A stretch of 64,000 nucleotides of DNA from Amycolatopsis sp. CA-128772 (GTDB taxonomy: Bacteria; Actinomycetota; Actinomycetes; Mycobacteriales; Pseudonocardiaceae). This document shows positions 17,051-25,478 of the stretch, one piece after another. The stretch's first letter is position 1; each line of letters begins with the position of its first letter. Below the pieces are notes generated by a model, which did no database searches, was not told the DNA's origin, and worked only from the letters and a program-made list of their open reading frames with translations. The stretch lies in contig NZ_PPHG01000071.1 of NCBI RefSeq assembly GCF_002904295.1, positions 1-64,000 of the forward strand, read 5' to 3'. The translations under genes were made by a program, and so were the position numbers.

Positions 17051-18064
17051 CTAGTTGTTCACGATCTGGTCGACGATTTTCTTGGCGTCGTTGATCGGGA
17101 TGGCGAAGCCGATCCCGACGCTGCCCGCCGCGCCGTTGGCCGAGGCCGAGGGGCTGTAGAGCGCCGAGTTGATGCCGATGACGTTGCCCTGGGCGTCGAC
17201 CAGCGCGCCGCCGGAGTTGCCCTGGTTGATCGCCGCGTCGGTCTGGATCGCGGTGTAGCTCGGCGAGTCGCTGCTCTGGTTCGACGTGCGGCTGAACGGC
17301 GAGCGCTGCTGCTGCTCGCCCTGCCCGATGTCGGACAGGTTCCGGTTGAGCGCGCTGACGATGCCGGTGGTGACGGTGTTCTGCAGGCCGCCCGGCGAGC
17401 CGATCGCGACGACCTCCTGGCCGACGGCGAGCTTGCTCGAGTCACCCAGGCTGGCCGCGGTCAGGCCGCCGGCGTTCTGGGCCTGGACCACCGCGATGTC
17501 CGCCTTGGTGTCCGCGCCGACCACGCTGGCCTGGTACTTCTTGCCGTCGGAAGTGGTGATCACGACGTTCTGGGCGCCGTCGACGACGTGCGCGTTGGTC
17601 AGGATCCGGCCGTCGGCGGTCAGGATGACGCCGGAGCCGATGGCCTCGCCCTGCCCGGTCGTCACGTTGATCTGGACGACGCTCGGCGTCACCTTCGCCG
17701 CGACGGCGCTGACGTCACCGGAAGCCGGGTTCGCGACCGTCTGCCCGTTCGCGGCCGGCGTGCTCACCGATGTCGTGGCGCCGTCCGCCGAAGTCGTCGA
17801 GAGCCCGACGATCGCCGCGCCGCCGACGCCGCCGACCAGCGCGGCGCCGAGCGCGGTCGCGCTGACGATCATCGCGACCCGGCCGCCCTTGCGCGGCTTG
17901 GTCTTCAGGGCCTGCGGGCCCGGCTGCTGCGGGGTGAAGAGCGGATTCGGCGCGGCCTGCTGCTGGTAGCCGTACTGCGCGTACGGCCCGTACTGCTGGG
18001 TGCTGTGGTGCGGCTGGTGCCCACCGGGTGAGGCGGGGCCGGGCCGACTCTCGTTCTCGGTCAT
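17051..18064 (-). CDS. membrane-anchored S1C (HtrA-like) serine protease without PDZ
   Basis: Extracytoplasmic quality-control protease, 337 residues. A Pro/Gln-rich cytoplasmic N-terminus (about 60 residues) is followed by one membrane helix (MIVSATALGAALVGGVGGAAIVGL) and the trypsin-like domain. The catalytic triad is visible: TNAHVV (His), ADIAVV (Asp), GNSGGAL (Ser). Family members of this layout in actinomycetes normally continue into a C-terminal PDZ domain; here the chain ends with NDAKKIVDQIVNN at the end of the protease fold, so no PDZ domain exists. ATG 18064 is clear. It is monocistronic. Confidence 0.9.
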   Translation of the reverse strand: MTENESRPGPASPGGHQPHHSTQQYGPYAQYGYQQQAAPNPLFTPQQPGPQALKTKPRKGGRVAMIVSATALGAALVGGVGGAAIVGLSTTSADGATTSVSTPAANGQTVANPASGDVSAVAAKVTPSVVQINVTTGQGEAIGSGVILTADGRILTNAHVVDGAQNVVITTSDGKKYQASVVGADTKADIAVVQAQNAGGLTAASLGDSSKLAVGQEVVAIGSPGGLQNTVTTGIVSALNRNLSDIGQGEQQQRSPFSRTSNQSSDSPSYTAIQTDAAINQGNSGGALVDAQGNVIGINSALYSPSASANGAAGSVGIGFAIPINDAKKIVDQIVNN

Positions 18065-18162
18065 GGGACAAGGTTCGCGCCCGCGCTTGTGAACAGCCTG
18101 TGGAAACACCTCAGGCTTTGCTGAGAAGAATCAGCTGAGAAAACTCAGCCGATCCTCAGGTG

Positions 18163-19485
18163 TCAGCCGAAGAACGACGGGACGTCCAGTGCTCCTCCCG
18201 CCGCCTCGAACTCGTCGTGCACGGCCTGCCGCAGCCCGGCGTCACCGAGGTAGTCGGCGGCGGTCAGAGCCAGGCCGAGCGCGCCGTCGCGGACGCCCGC
18301 GTCGCCCGTCTCCGAACCGGCCGCGGCCGCGAACTCCTTGGTGTGCAACGCCACCGTCGGCCCCGAGATCGCCAGCATGGGGTGCAGCGACGGGACGCGG
18401 TAGGAGATGTTGCCGAGGTCGGTCGAGCCGGTGAGCGACTCCGGCACGATCCCCGGCGGGAGTGGCCTGCGGCCGGTGAGCACCTGGTTGGCCGTCCAGC
18501 GCCCGGCGAGCGCGGTGTTGAACCGGATCGGCAGGTACGCGGCCTGCGCGTCCCAGATCAGCTCGACGCCGCAGCCGGTCATCGCCGCCGCGCCTTCGGC
18601 GATCGACGTCATGCGGGCGGCGAGGTCGCGCAGGGTCTCCGGGGATTGCGAACGGAGGTAGAACAGCAGCGCGGCGCGGGCCGGGATGACGTTCGGGCGG
18701 GCCCCGCCGTCGGTGAACACGCCGTGCACGCGGTCGCTCTGCGGGAGCTGCTGGCGCAGGGCCGAGACGCCTTGGTACGCCGCGACGGCGGCGTCGAGCG
18801 CGTTGCGGCCCATGAACGGCTGGGCGCTCGCGTGCGCGCCGACGCCGTGGAAGACCATCTCCAGCTGACGGCGGCCGAGGAACGGGTGCAGCGCGATGTC
18901 GTGGCTGAACGGGTGCAGCATGATCACCGCGTCGACGTCGTCGAACACGCCGGCCCGGGCGAGGATCTCCTTGCCACCCCCGCCTTCTTCGGCGGGTGTG
19001 CCGATGAGGCTGACGCGGCCGCCCAGCCGCTCGGCGACGGTGGCGGCGCCGAGGAAGCCGCCCGCGGCGGTGGTGCAGATGACGTTGTGGCCACACGCGT
19101 GGCCGAGCCCGGGCAGCGCGTCGTATTCGGCGAGGACGGCGATGTGCGGGCCGTCCCGCGGTGGCGTGCTGACGCGGAGGGCCGTGTCGAGCCCGCCGAC
19201 GCCGACCGTGGCTTCGTGACCGTGGCGGCTCAGGAGGCCGGCGAGCTCGCGCACGGACCGGTGCTCGGCGAACCCCTCTTCCGGATGGGCGTGCAGATCT
19301 TGGCTCAACGCCACCAGATCGGGTGACGCGCGCTCGACCGCGGCGGTCACTTCGGCCCGCGTCGCCTCGTCCGCGCCGGGGTGCGGCGAGGACAGCGGTT
19401 CGGCGGCCGCGACGGCGTCGGCGGTGGCCTCGACCAGGGAACGCAGGTAGCTGTCGTCGGGCGGGACGGGTTCGGCGTGGGTCAT
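18163..19485 (-). CDS. M20-family metal-dependent amidohydrolase
   Basis: A 440-residue zinc-dependent peptidase/amidohydrolase related to AbgB/IAA-amino acid hydrolases. Metal and catalytic motifs: AEYDALPGLGHACGHN (Asp, His) and GTPAEEGGGGKE (Glu pair). The dimerisation domain starts at FHGVGAHASAQPF. HxxPEEGF near residue 67 marks the family. The substrate could be p-aminobenzoyl-glutamate or another N-acyl amino acid. It precedes no clear partner; the methyltransferase 39 nt upstream on the same strand may be co-transcribed. Confidence 0.88.
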   Translation of the reverse strand: MTHAEPVPPDDSYLRSLVEATADAVAAAEPLSSPHPGADEATRAEVTAAVERASPDLVALSQDLHAHPEEGFAEHRSVRELAGLLSRHGHEATVGVGGLDTALRVSTPPRDGPHIAVLAEYDALPGLGHACGHNVICTTAAGGFLGAATVAERLGGRVSLIGTPAEEGGGGKEILARAGVFDDVDAVIMLHPFSHDIALHPFLGRRQLEMVFHGVGAHASAQPFMGRNALDAAVAAYQGVSALRQQLPQSDRVHGVFTDGGARPNVIPARAALLFYLRSQSPETLRDLAARMTSIAEGAAAMTGCGVELIWDAQAAYLPIRFNTALAGRWTANQVLTGRRPLPPGIVPESLTGSTDLGNISYRVPSLHPMLAISGPTVALHTKEFAAAAGSETGDAGVRDGALGLALTAADYLGDAGLRQAVHDEFEAAGGALDVPSFFG

Positions 19486-19524
19486 GGGGCGATGCTAACC
19501 GCCGCCCCCGACAGTTTGCGGCGC

Positions 19525-20274
19525 TCAGCCGAGCCGGCCCGCCACGATCTGCGTGACGCCGGCGTACCGTTCGGTGATCTCCGTGAAGCCGCGGGCGCGC
19601 AGGCTCGCCGCGATTTCGCCGCGGTCGAACATCTTTTGCCCGCTCACGATCCCGCCCGCGGACTCGAGCACGCGCGCGGGTTGCCAGCCGCGGCGGGCGC
19701 TCGTCAGCAGCACGACCCGGCCGCCGGGGTTGAGCACGCGCGCGAAGGAGTCCAATGCGGTCTCCGGCTCGGCGAACATGTGCAGCGCGGCGAAGCAGCA
19801 GACACCGTCCACTGTGGACGCTTTCAGTGGCGGGTGCACGGCGTCGGCGCGCAGGTAGGCGACGGTGTCCGGGCCGCCTTCGGCGACGGCCTTGGCAAGC
19901 ATGGTGCGGGCGCCGTCGAGCCCGATCGCGAGGCCGTCCGGGCCGACGGCGGCGCCGAACGCGCGGGTGAACCGGCCGGTGCCGCAGGCGACGTCGAGGA
20001 CCGTGTGCCCGGGTTGCAGCTTCAGGAGCTTCGTGGCGAGCCGGACTTCGCCCGCCATGCTCGGCCCGAACGGGCCTTTGAGCGCGCGGCCGAGGGCGGG
20101 GCGCCAATAGCGCTCGTAGACCTGGGGGAGCAGGGTCGTGCGCATCAGGCGCTGGGTGAGCCCGGTCGGCGGGCCCGCCTGGTCCGCGGCGCCCAGCAGG
20201 TCGAGGTAGCCGCCGCCGGCCTCGGCCGGCGTCTCGAGCAGGGCCTGGAGACGATCGGATGCGCTGGTCGACAC
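19525..20274 (-). CDS. class I SAM-dependent methyltransferase
   Basis: A 249-residue AdoMet methyltransferase of unknown substrate. Motif I is VLDVACGTGRFTRAFG, followed by IGLDGARTML (acidic ribose-binding region) and FAALHMFAEPETAL. The C-terminus LRARGFTEITERYAGVTQIVAG is like UbiE/menaquinone-type methyltransferases. It lies divergently from the glycosylase gene, sharing a 151-nt intergenic region with a 14-bp palindrome. Confidence 0.86.
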   Translation of the reverse strand: MSTSASDRLQALLETPAEAGGGYLDLLGAADQAGPPTGLTQRLMRTTLLPQVYERYWRPALGRALKGPFGPSMAGEVRLATKLLKLQPGHTVLDVACGTGRFTRAFGAAVGPDGLAIGLDGARTMLAKAVAEGGPDTVAYLRADAVHPPLKASTVDGVCCFAALHMFAEPETALDSFARVLNPGGRVVLLTSARRGWQPARVLESAGGIVSGQKMFDRGEIAASLRARGFTEITERYAGVTQIVAGRLG

Positions 20275-20320
20275 GGGTTCTCCTCACCTTCGGATACCGG
20301 CAGTATGCCAACTCTGTGGC

Positions 20321-20334
20321 CACTCGATCGAGTG
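20321..20334. promoter_or_regulatory. 14-bp perfect palindrome CACTCGATCGAGTG
   Basis: A perfect self-complementary 14-mer between the divergent methyltransferase (47 nt away) and glycosylase (92 nt away) genes. Size and position suit an operator controlling one or both promoters. The regulator is unknown. Confidence 0.5.
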
Positions 20335-20425
20335 AACAAACCCGAGCTCAGGCGTTCGACGCCCGAAATTGTCGGTCCCCCTTCCTAACGTCGCAGGCAA
20401 GGTTCCGATCCGATCCGAGGAGGAC

Positions 20426-21334
20426 ATGATGACGACGATTTCCCGCCCCTGTGGCGAGATCGCGGTGCACGGCGAGTTCGACCTGGCCGCGGCGGCCGGG
20501 TTCCTGACCGGCTTCGCCCCCGCGGGGCAGCCGGAGTCCGAGCCGGGCGCGCTGCGGGTGGCGTTCGCGCTCGACGGCGAGTGGACGCCGGTGGGAGCGG
20601 TGCTCCGGCAGAGATCGCCCGGCGAGGTCACGGTCGAGGTGCACGCCCCGCCCGAGCACACCGATGCCGTGGTGGCGCAGGTGCGGCGGATGTGTTCCCT
20701 GGACGTCGACGGCACGGCGTTCCCGGAGGCCGGCGCCCGGGATCCGGTGGTTTCGCTGCTGCAGGCCCTGCACCCGGGGCTGCGCCCGGTCCTGTTCGCG
20801 TCGCCGTACGAGGCGGCGTGCTGGGCGGTGCTGAGCCACCGGATCCGGATGACGCAGGCGGTCCGGCTGCGCCGTCGCCTGACCGAGCGCTACGGCACCG
20901 AGGTCGACGTGGGCGGCAGCCGGCTGAGGTCGTTCCCGGCGCCGGCCGCGTTGGCGAAGCTGGAGTACCAGCCGGGGCTGCCGGGCCCGAAGCTGCCACG
21001 CCTGCGCGCCATCGCCGAGGCGGCGGCCGGGGGCATGCTGGACGCGGCCGCGCTGCGGGCGATGCCGGCCGAAGAGGCGCTGAAGCAGCTGCAGCTGCTG
21101 CCGGGCGTCGGCCGCTTCAGCGCGGAGCTGATCCTGATCCGCGGAGCCGGCCACCCGGACGTCTTCCCCCGCGGCGAAACCCGCCTCCACGAGATCATGC
21201 GCGACGCGTACCACCTCCCGGACGCGGGAGCCGCGGAGCTGGCGGAGATCGCGGAGGCGTGGGCGCCGTTCCGGAGCTGGGTGTCGTTTCTGTTCCGCGT
21301 CGAGGGCGAGGCGCGGATGCGGGAGTCGCGATGA
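20426..21334 (+). CDS. AlkA-like DNA-3-methyladenine glycosylase family protein
   Basis: Base-excision repair glycosylase family, 302 residues. The C-terminal half has the helix-hairpin-helix LPGVGRFSAELILIRGAG and the preceding helical domain with FASPYEAACWAVLSHRIRM. The N-terminal 120 residues are a divergent AlkA-N domain. Where E. coli AlkA has its catalytic Asp238, this protein reads DVFPRGETRLHEI, so the acid may be the Glu or may be lost. SD GAGGAGG precedes ATG 20426; ATG 20429 follows at once. Family assignment is strong, activity uncertain. Confidence 0.82.
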   Translation: MMTTISRPCGEIAVHGEFDLAAAAGFLTGFAPAGQPESEPGALRVAFALDGEWTPVGAVLRQRSPGEVTVEVHAPPEHTDAVVAQVRRMCSLDVDGTAFPEAGARDPVVSLLQALHPGLRPVLFASPYEAACWAVLSHRIRMTQAVRLRRRLTERYGTEVDVGGSRLRSFPAPAALAKLEYQPGLPGPKLPRLRAIAEAAAGGMLDAAALRAMPAEEALKQLQLLPGVGRFSAELILIRGAGHPDVFPRGETRLHEIMRDAYHLPDAGAAELAEIAEAWAPFRSWVSFLFRVEGEARMRESR

Positions 21335-21597
21335 GCTGAGCCGAGGCGCTGCTCGGGGCGTCCGCTGTGGCTGGGCGTTCTCGTACGAGTCTGTCCGCCC
21401 GCCGGGCTCGGATCCGCCTCCGGAGCGGCCCCCTCGCGAGTCCGCGCCTCGGGAGGTCTGGCTTTACTGCCCTTCGACCTCGCCGTGCCAGGAACACCGA
21501 CCGAAAGGAGACCGCAACGACCCGATACCGGAAGCCGCGAAGCGGCGAGCGGTGGGGACTCACCGTAGCCGGATATCGCCTGTGGTGAGGTGTCCGG
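21335..21597. other. intergenic region, nothing recognised
   Basis: 263 nt with several short open frames but no convincing start or motif. Probably promoter DNA for the M50-like gene. Confidence 0.3.
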
Positions 21598-22350
21598 GTG
21601 AGCTCGCCCGTTCATCTTGCGCTCGGCCGCGCGGCCGCCACCGACACCTCGCCGGCCGGTTCATTGCTCGAACAGGCCCAGACCCCGGCGGTGATCACCC
21701 TGGTCGCCGGCGGCGTGGCGCTGCTGGTGGTGCTGGTCGGCGGAACGCCGTGGCGGCGGGCGCGCAACGTCGTGACGATGGTCCACGAGGCCGGCCACGC
21801 CCTGGCGGCGGTCCTGGTCGGACGGCGCCTGCAGGGCATCAAGCTGCACTCGGACACCTCGGGCGTCACCGTCTCGCGCGGCAAGCCCGAGGGGCCGGGC
21901 ATGGCGTTCACCGCGATGGCCGGGTACCTGGCGCCGTCGGTGCTGGGGCTGCTGTTCGCCAGCCTGCTGGGCGCCGACCTGGTCGGCACGGTGCTGGTCC
22001 TGATCGCCCTGCTGCTGCTCGGCGTGCTGGTGATGGTGCGCAACGCCTACGGGGTGTTCACCGTGGTGGCGAGCGCGGTGGTGCTGGCGCTGGTCGCGTT
22101 CGTCGCCCCGGTCGAGGTCCAGGCCCCGTTCAGCTACCTGCTGACGTGGTTCCTCCTGTTCGGCGGCGTCCGGCCGGTGGTGGAGCTGCAGGTCAAGCGC
22201 CGCCGGGGCCAGGCCCGCGACTCCGACGCCGACCAGCTGGGCCGCCTCACGGCGGTCCCGCCGGTGCTGTGGGTCCTGGTCTTCGCGGTGGCGACGATCA
22301 GCTGCCTCTTCGCCGGCGGGCTGTGGCTCCTGCAGCCGGTCGCAACGTAG
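21598..22350 (+). CDS. M50-like integral membrane metalloprotease
   Basis: A 250-residue membrane protein of the M50B-like family (PF13398). The zinc motif HEAGH is at residues 63-67 at the edge of a membrane helix. Five to seven hydrophobic helices follow, and a second conserved polar segment is NAYGVFTV. Such proteins are site-2-protease relatives, but this small subgroup has no proven substrate. GTG start at 21598. The cytoplasmic loop ELQVKRRRGQARDSDADQLG lies before the last helix. Confidence 0.83.
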   Translation: MSSPVHLALGRAAATDTSPAGSLLEQAQTPAVITLVAGGVALLVVLVGGTPWRRARNVVTMVHEAGHALAAVLVGRRLQGIKLHSDTSGVTVSRGKPEGPGMAFTAMAGYLAPSVLGLLFASLLGADLVGTVLVLIALLLLGVLVMVRNAYGVFTVVASAVVLALVAFVAPVEVQAPFSYLLTWFLLFGGVRPVVELQVKRRRGQARDSDADQLGRLTAVPPVLWVLVFAVATISCLFAGGLWLLQPVAT

Positions 22351-22537
22351 CCCGCGACCGCGGTCGGGGTTGCGCCGCCGGTGAGCTCGCCACCCGCGGG
22401 GTTCGGCCGGTGCTGCGTTTGCGGGCAGCGTTCCCGTCCGGTGTTCCTGGCGTCGCCGTGGTCAGGGCCGTCGCCGGGCCGGGGCGGTGGATGCGGCAGA
22501 CTGGGCGCTGGCTGGTCCGCGCGGAGGGAGACGAACG

Positions 22538-23770
22538 ATGGACGAGGTCGGCAAGGCCGTTGAAGCGTGCGCGCGGGCGGCGAAGGCGGCCGCTCCGTCG
22601 CTGGCCGCCGCCAGTGCCGAGGCCGTCGATGCCGCCCTCGCCGGGATGGCCGAGCGGCTGCTCGCGCACCGGGATGTCATCCTCGAGGCGAACCAGGCCG
22701 ACGTCGCGCGGGCCACGGCCGACGGGATGAGCGCCGGGCTGCTCGACCGGCTCACCATCACCCCCGAGCGGCTGACCGGCATGGCCGAACAGCTGTGGCT
22801 GCTCGCCGGCGCTCCGCACCAGGAACGCACCGTCGACGTGTCCACCCTGGACGGCGGGCTGCGGCTGGTCGAACGGCGGCGTCCCGTCGGCGTCATCGGC
22901 GCGAACTACGAGGCGCGGCCGAACGTGACCGTCGATGTGGCGTCGCAGCTGGTCAAGTCGCGCAACGCCGGCGTGCTGCGGACCGGCTCCGCCGCGCTCG
23001 GCTCGGCTCAGCGGCTGCGTGAGGTCGTCATCGCGCCGGCGCTCGCCGAGGCGGGCATCGACGCCGACTGCGTGCAGCTCGTGCCGCGGGTCGAGCGGGA
23101 GGCGGCGTCCGCACTCGTGCGGCTGCCCGACCTCGTGCCGCTGGTCATTCTCCGGGGCAGCGGCGACAGCACCCGCGCCCTCGCCACCGAGGCGGCCGTC
23201 CACGGCGTCCGCACCCTCGCCCACGCCGACGGTGGCGGCGTCCTGTACGTCGACCGCGGAGCGGACGTCACCAAGGCGCGCGACCTCGTCCACGCCAGCC
23301 TCGACCGGCTCGGCGTCTGCAACCGGCTGAACCTGCTGCTCATCCACGAGGACCTCCACGACGAAGCCTGGCCCGCCATCTCCGAGGCCCTCGCCGACCG
23401 CGGGGTCACGCCGTCCCTCGCGCCGCACGAGCACCCCATCGGGTACGAGTGGGCGCTGGACTCCGACCGCGAGGCAACCGTCACGGTGGCAACCGTCGGC
23501 TCGCTCGCCGACGCCGTCCAGATCGCCAACGAGCGGACATCGGGCCTCGCCGCCGGCATCGCCACCGAAGACGAGTCGGCCGCCGACGCGTTCTTCGACG
23601 GCTACACGGGCACGGGCGTCTTCTGGAACGCCCCGACCCGCCTCCTCGACGGCTTCAAGCTCCTCGCCGTCCCGGAAACCGGCATCAACCTCGACAAGGT
23701 CCCCGGCCCCCGCGGCCCGGTGACCTACACGGACCTCTACGTCCGCCAGTACGCCGTCCTGCCGGCCTGA
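22538..23770 (+). CDS. proA: glutamate-5-semialdehyde dehydrogenase
   Basis: Second step of proline synthesis: NADPH-dependent reduction of glutamyl-5-phosphate to the semialdehyde. 410 residues, standard length. The catalytic Cys261 sits in LGVCNRLNLLL. Other family segments are RRPVGVIGANYEARPNVT and VILRGSGDSTRAL. ATG 22538 has GGAGGGAG 7 nt upstream. proB is not adjacent. The gene is followed by a 19-bp tandem repeat array. Confidence 0.96.
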   Translation: MDEVGKAVEACARAAKAAAPSLAAASAEAVDAALAGMAERLLAHRDVILEANQADVARATADGMSAGLLDRLTITPERLTGMAEQLWLLAGAPHQERTVDVSTLDGGLRLVERRRPVGVIGANYEARPNVTVDVASQLVKSRNAGVLRTGSAALGSAQRLREVVIAPALAEAGIDADCVQLVPRVEREAASALVRLPDLVPLVILRGSGDSTRALATEAAVHGVRTLAHADGGGVLYVDRGADVTKARDLVHASLDRLGVCNRLNLLLIHEDLHDEAWPAISEALADRGVTPSLAPHEHPIGYEWALDSDREATVTVATVGSLADAVQIANERTSGLAAGIATEDESAADAFFDGYTGTGVFWNAPTRLLDGFKLLAVPETGINLDKVPGPRGPVTYTDLYVRQYAVLPA

Positions 23771-23922
23771 GCCCCGCGCGCCGAGGAAAACGCCCGGCTC
23801 CGCACACTGGCACGCTCGGCCAAGCCAGCCCAGCTCGAACACGCGGAGCCGGCCACTCCGGCTCCGCCACTCCGGCCGGCTCGGCCATGCCGCCCGGCCG
23901 GGGACACCGGCCGGCCGGCCGG

Positions 23923-24036
23923 GCTCGGCCAAGCCGGCCCAGCTCAGCCAAGCCGGCCGGGCTCGGCCAAGCCGGCCCAGCTCAGCCAAGCCGGCCCGGC
24001 TCGGCCAAGCCGGCCCGGCTCAGCCAAGCCGGGCGG
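23923..24036. repeat. six tandem 19-bp repeats
   Basis: Six consecutive 19-bp units, consensus GCTCGGCCAAGCCGGCCCA. Position 5 alternates G and A from unit to unit (G,A,G,A,G,A), pointing to a 38-bp higher-order unit. Looser copies extend left to about 23811. The array fills the gap between the convergent proA and small hypothetical genes. It is too short and too uniform for CRISPR. Confidence 0.85.
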
Positions 24037-24040
24037 CCGG

Positions 24041-24292
24041 TCAGCGGGTCGGTGGCAGCTCGGCCAGCTTCCGCAGCTCCGTCACCGTCTCCGCCGCGTT
24101 GGTCACCAGCTCCGTGGTCTCCCCGGTGTCGCCCGCGTAGCGGTAGATCGCCGTCGGGCCGTCGCTGATGGCTATTGCTGCTACCAGGCGGCCCTCCGGG
24201 TCGCGGGTGAGTCCGGTGGTCACCGACACCTCCCGGCCGACCGTGTCGACCGTGGTGAGCGTCCGCTCCTTATACCAGCCTCGCGTGGTCAT
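24041..24292 (-). CDS. small conserved-type hypothetical protein
   Basis: An 83-residue soluble protein I do not recognise. It reads as a compact beta-rich fold (EVSVTTGLTRDPEGRLVAAI, then DGPTAIYRYAGDTGETTEL) with a C-terminal helix. Codon use resembles its neighbours. It is divergent from the RibD-like gene; 84 nt separate the starts. ATG 24292 is the only plausible start. Confidence 0.6.
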   Translation of the reverse strand: MTTRGWYKERTLTTVDTVGREVSVTTGLTRDPEGRLVAAIAISDGPTAIYRYAGDTGETTELVTNAAETVTELRKLAELPPTR

Positions 24293-24376
24293 GTTCCGCA
24301 GCTCCGGGGGATGGGCTTGACAGGGATACGTCGTAGGACGCCGGGATCGGCCGTGGCGTTACGGCATACTGGCCCG

Positions 24377-25468
24377 GTGATCTCCCGGCCGCACGTTCTG
24401 CTGTCCGCCGCGCAGTCGCTCGACGGCTTCCTCGACGACACCTCACCCGAGCGGCTGGTGCTGTCCACTGAGGACGACTTCGCCGTCGTGGACCGGTTGC
24501 GGGCCGAGGCCGACGCCGTTCTCGTCGGGGCCGGGACCGTCCGGGCCGACAACCCGCGGCTGCTCGTGCGTTCCCCGGAGCTGCGGCGGAAACGCCTGGA
24601 GCAGGGCAAGCCCGAACAACCCGTGAAGGTCACCGTGACCACCCGCGGCCTGGACCCGGACGCGCAGTTCTTCACCGTCGGCGACACCGAAAAGATCGTC
24701 TACGCGCCGCCCGGGGCCGCCGGCGGGCTCGCGCACGTCGCCACCGTCGCCGACGCCGGGAACCCGGCCGACTTCGGGCGCGTGCTCGATGACCTCGGGG
24801 CACGCGGTATCGAAAACCTGCTGGTCGAAGGCGGCGGCGGGATTCACACCCGGTTCCTCACCGAGGGCCTCGCCGACGAACTGCGGCTCGCGATCGCGCC
24901 CTTCTTCGTCGGGCAGCCGGACGCGCCGCGGTTCGTCGGGGCCGGGCTCTACCCGCGGCCGCTGACCCTGACCGCCGTCCGCGAACTGCAGGGCATGGCC
25001 ATCCTCGAGTACCGCGCCGCCGCCGAACCGACCGGCCGGGACGTCCAGCGTCTCAAGGAAGCCATCGCGCTCGCCGCGCTGTGCCCGCCCAGCCACACCT
25101 TCCGGGTCGGGGCCGTGATCACCGACGCCGAAGGCGAGGTCGTCGCCACCGGGCACTCCGGTGAAGGCGACCCCGCCAACCACGCTGAGGAAGCCGCGCT
25201 CGCCAAGTGCGCCGGCGATCCGCGGCTGGCCGGCGCCACGATGTACAGCTCGCTGGAACCGTGCAGCCACCGCAGTTCGCACCCGCGCAGCTGCACCCAG
25301 CTCGTCCTGGACGCCGGCATCCCGCGGGTCGTGTTCGCCTGGCGCGAGCCGCCCGTCTTCGTCGACGCCCGGGGGACCGAGCTGCTGCGGGAGGCCGGGC
25401 GGCACGTCGTCGAGGTGCCCGCGCTGACCCGGGAGGTCCAGCGCGAGAACACCCACCTCGACTTCTGA
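24377..25468 (+). CDS. RibD-like deaminase/reductase with reversed domain order
   Basis: Riboflavin-pathway type bifunctional protein, 363 residues. Residues 1 to about 220 are a RibD_C reductase (LSAAQSLDGFLDD, ADAVLVGAGTVRADNPRL, NLLVEGGGGIHT). Residues about 230-363 are a CMP/dCMP-type zinc deaminase (HAEEAAL; LEPCSHRSSHPRSC). Classical RibD has the deaminase first; here it is last. Some actinobacteria carry such proteins, but pathway membership is inferred. GTG at 24377 puts the conserved ISRPHVLLS at the start. No other rib gene is nearby. Confidence 0.82.
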   Translation: MISRPHVLLSAAQSLDGFLDDTSPERLVLSTEDDFAVVDRLRAEADAVLVGAGTVRADNPRLLVRSPELRRKRLEQGKPEQPVKVTVTTRGLDPDAQFFTVGDTEKIVYAPPGAAGGLAHVATVADAGNPADFGRVLDDLGARGIENLLVEGGGGIHTRFLTEGLADELRLAIAPFFVGQPDAPRFVGAGLYPRPLTLTAVRELQGMAILEYRAAAEPTGRDVQRLKEAIALAALCPPSHTFRVGAVITDAEGEVVATGHSGEGDPANHAEEAALAKCAGDPRLAGATMYSSLEPCSHRSSHPRSCTQLVLDAGIPRVVFAWREPPVFVDARGTELLREAGRHVVEVPALTREVQRENTHLDF

Positions 25469-25478
25469 GAAGGAACCG

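Noticed and set aside
23923-24036. CRISPR array
   Set aside because: Units are contiguous 19-mers with no spacers and no cas genes nearby.
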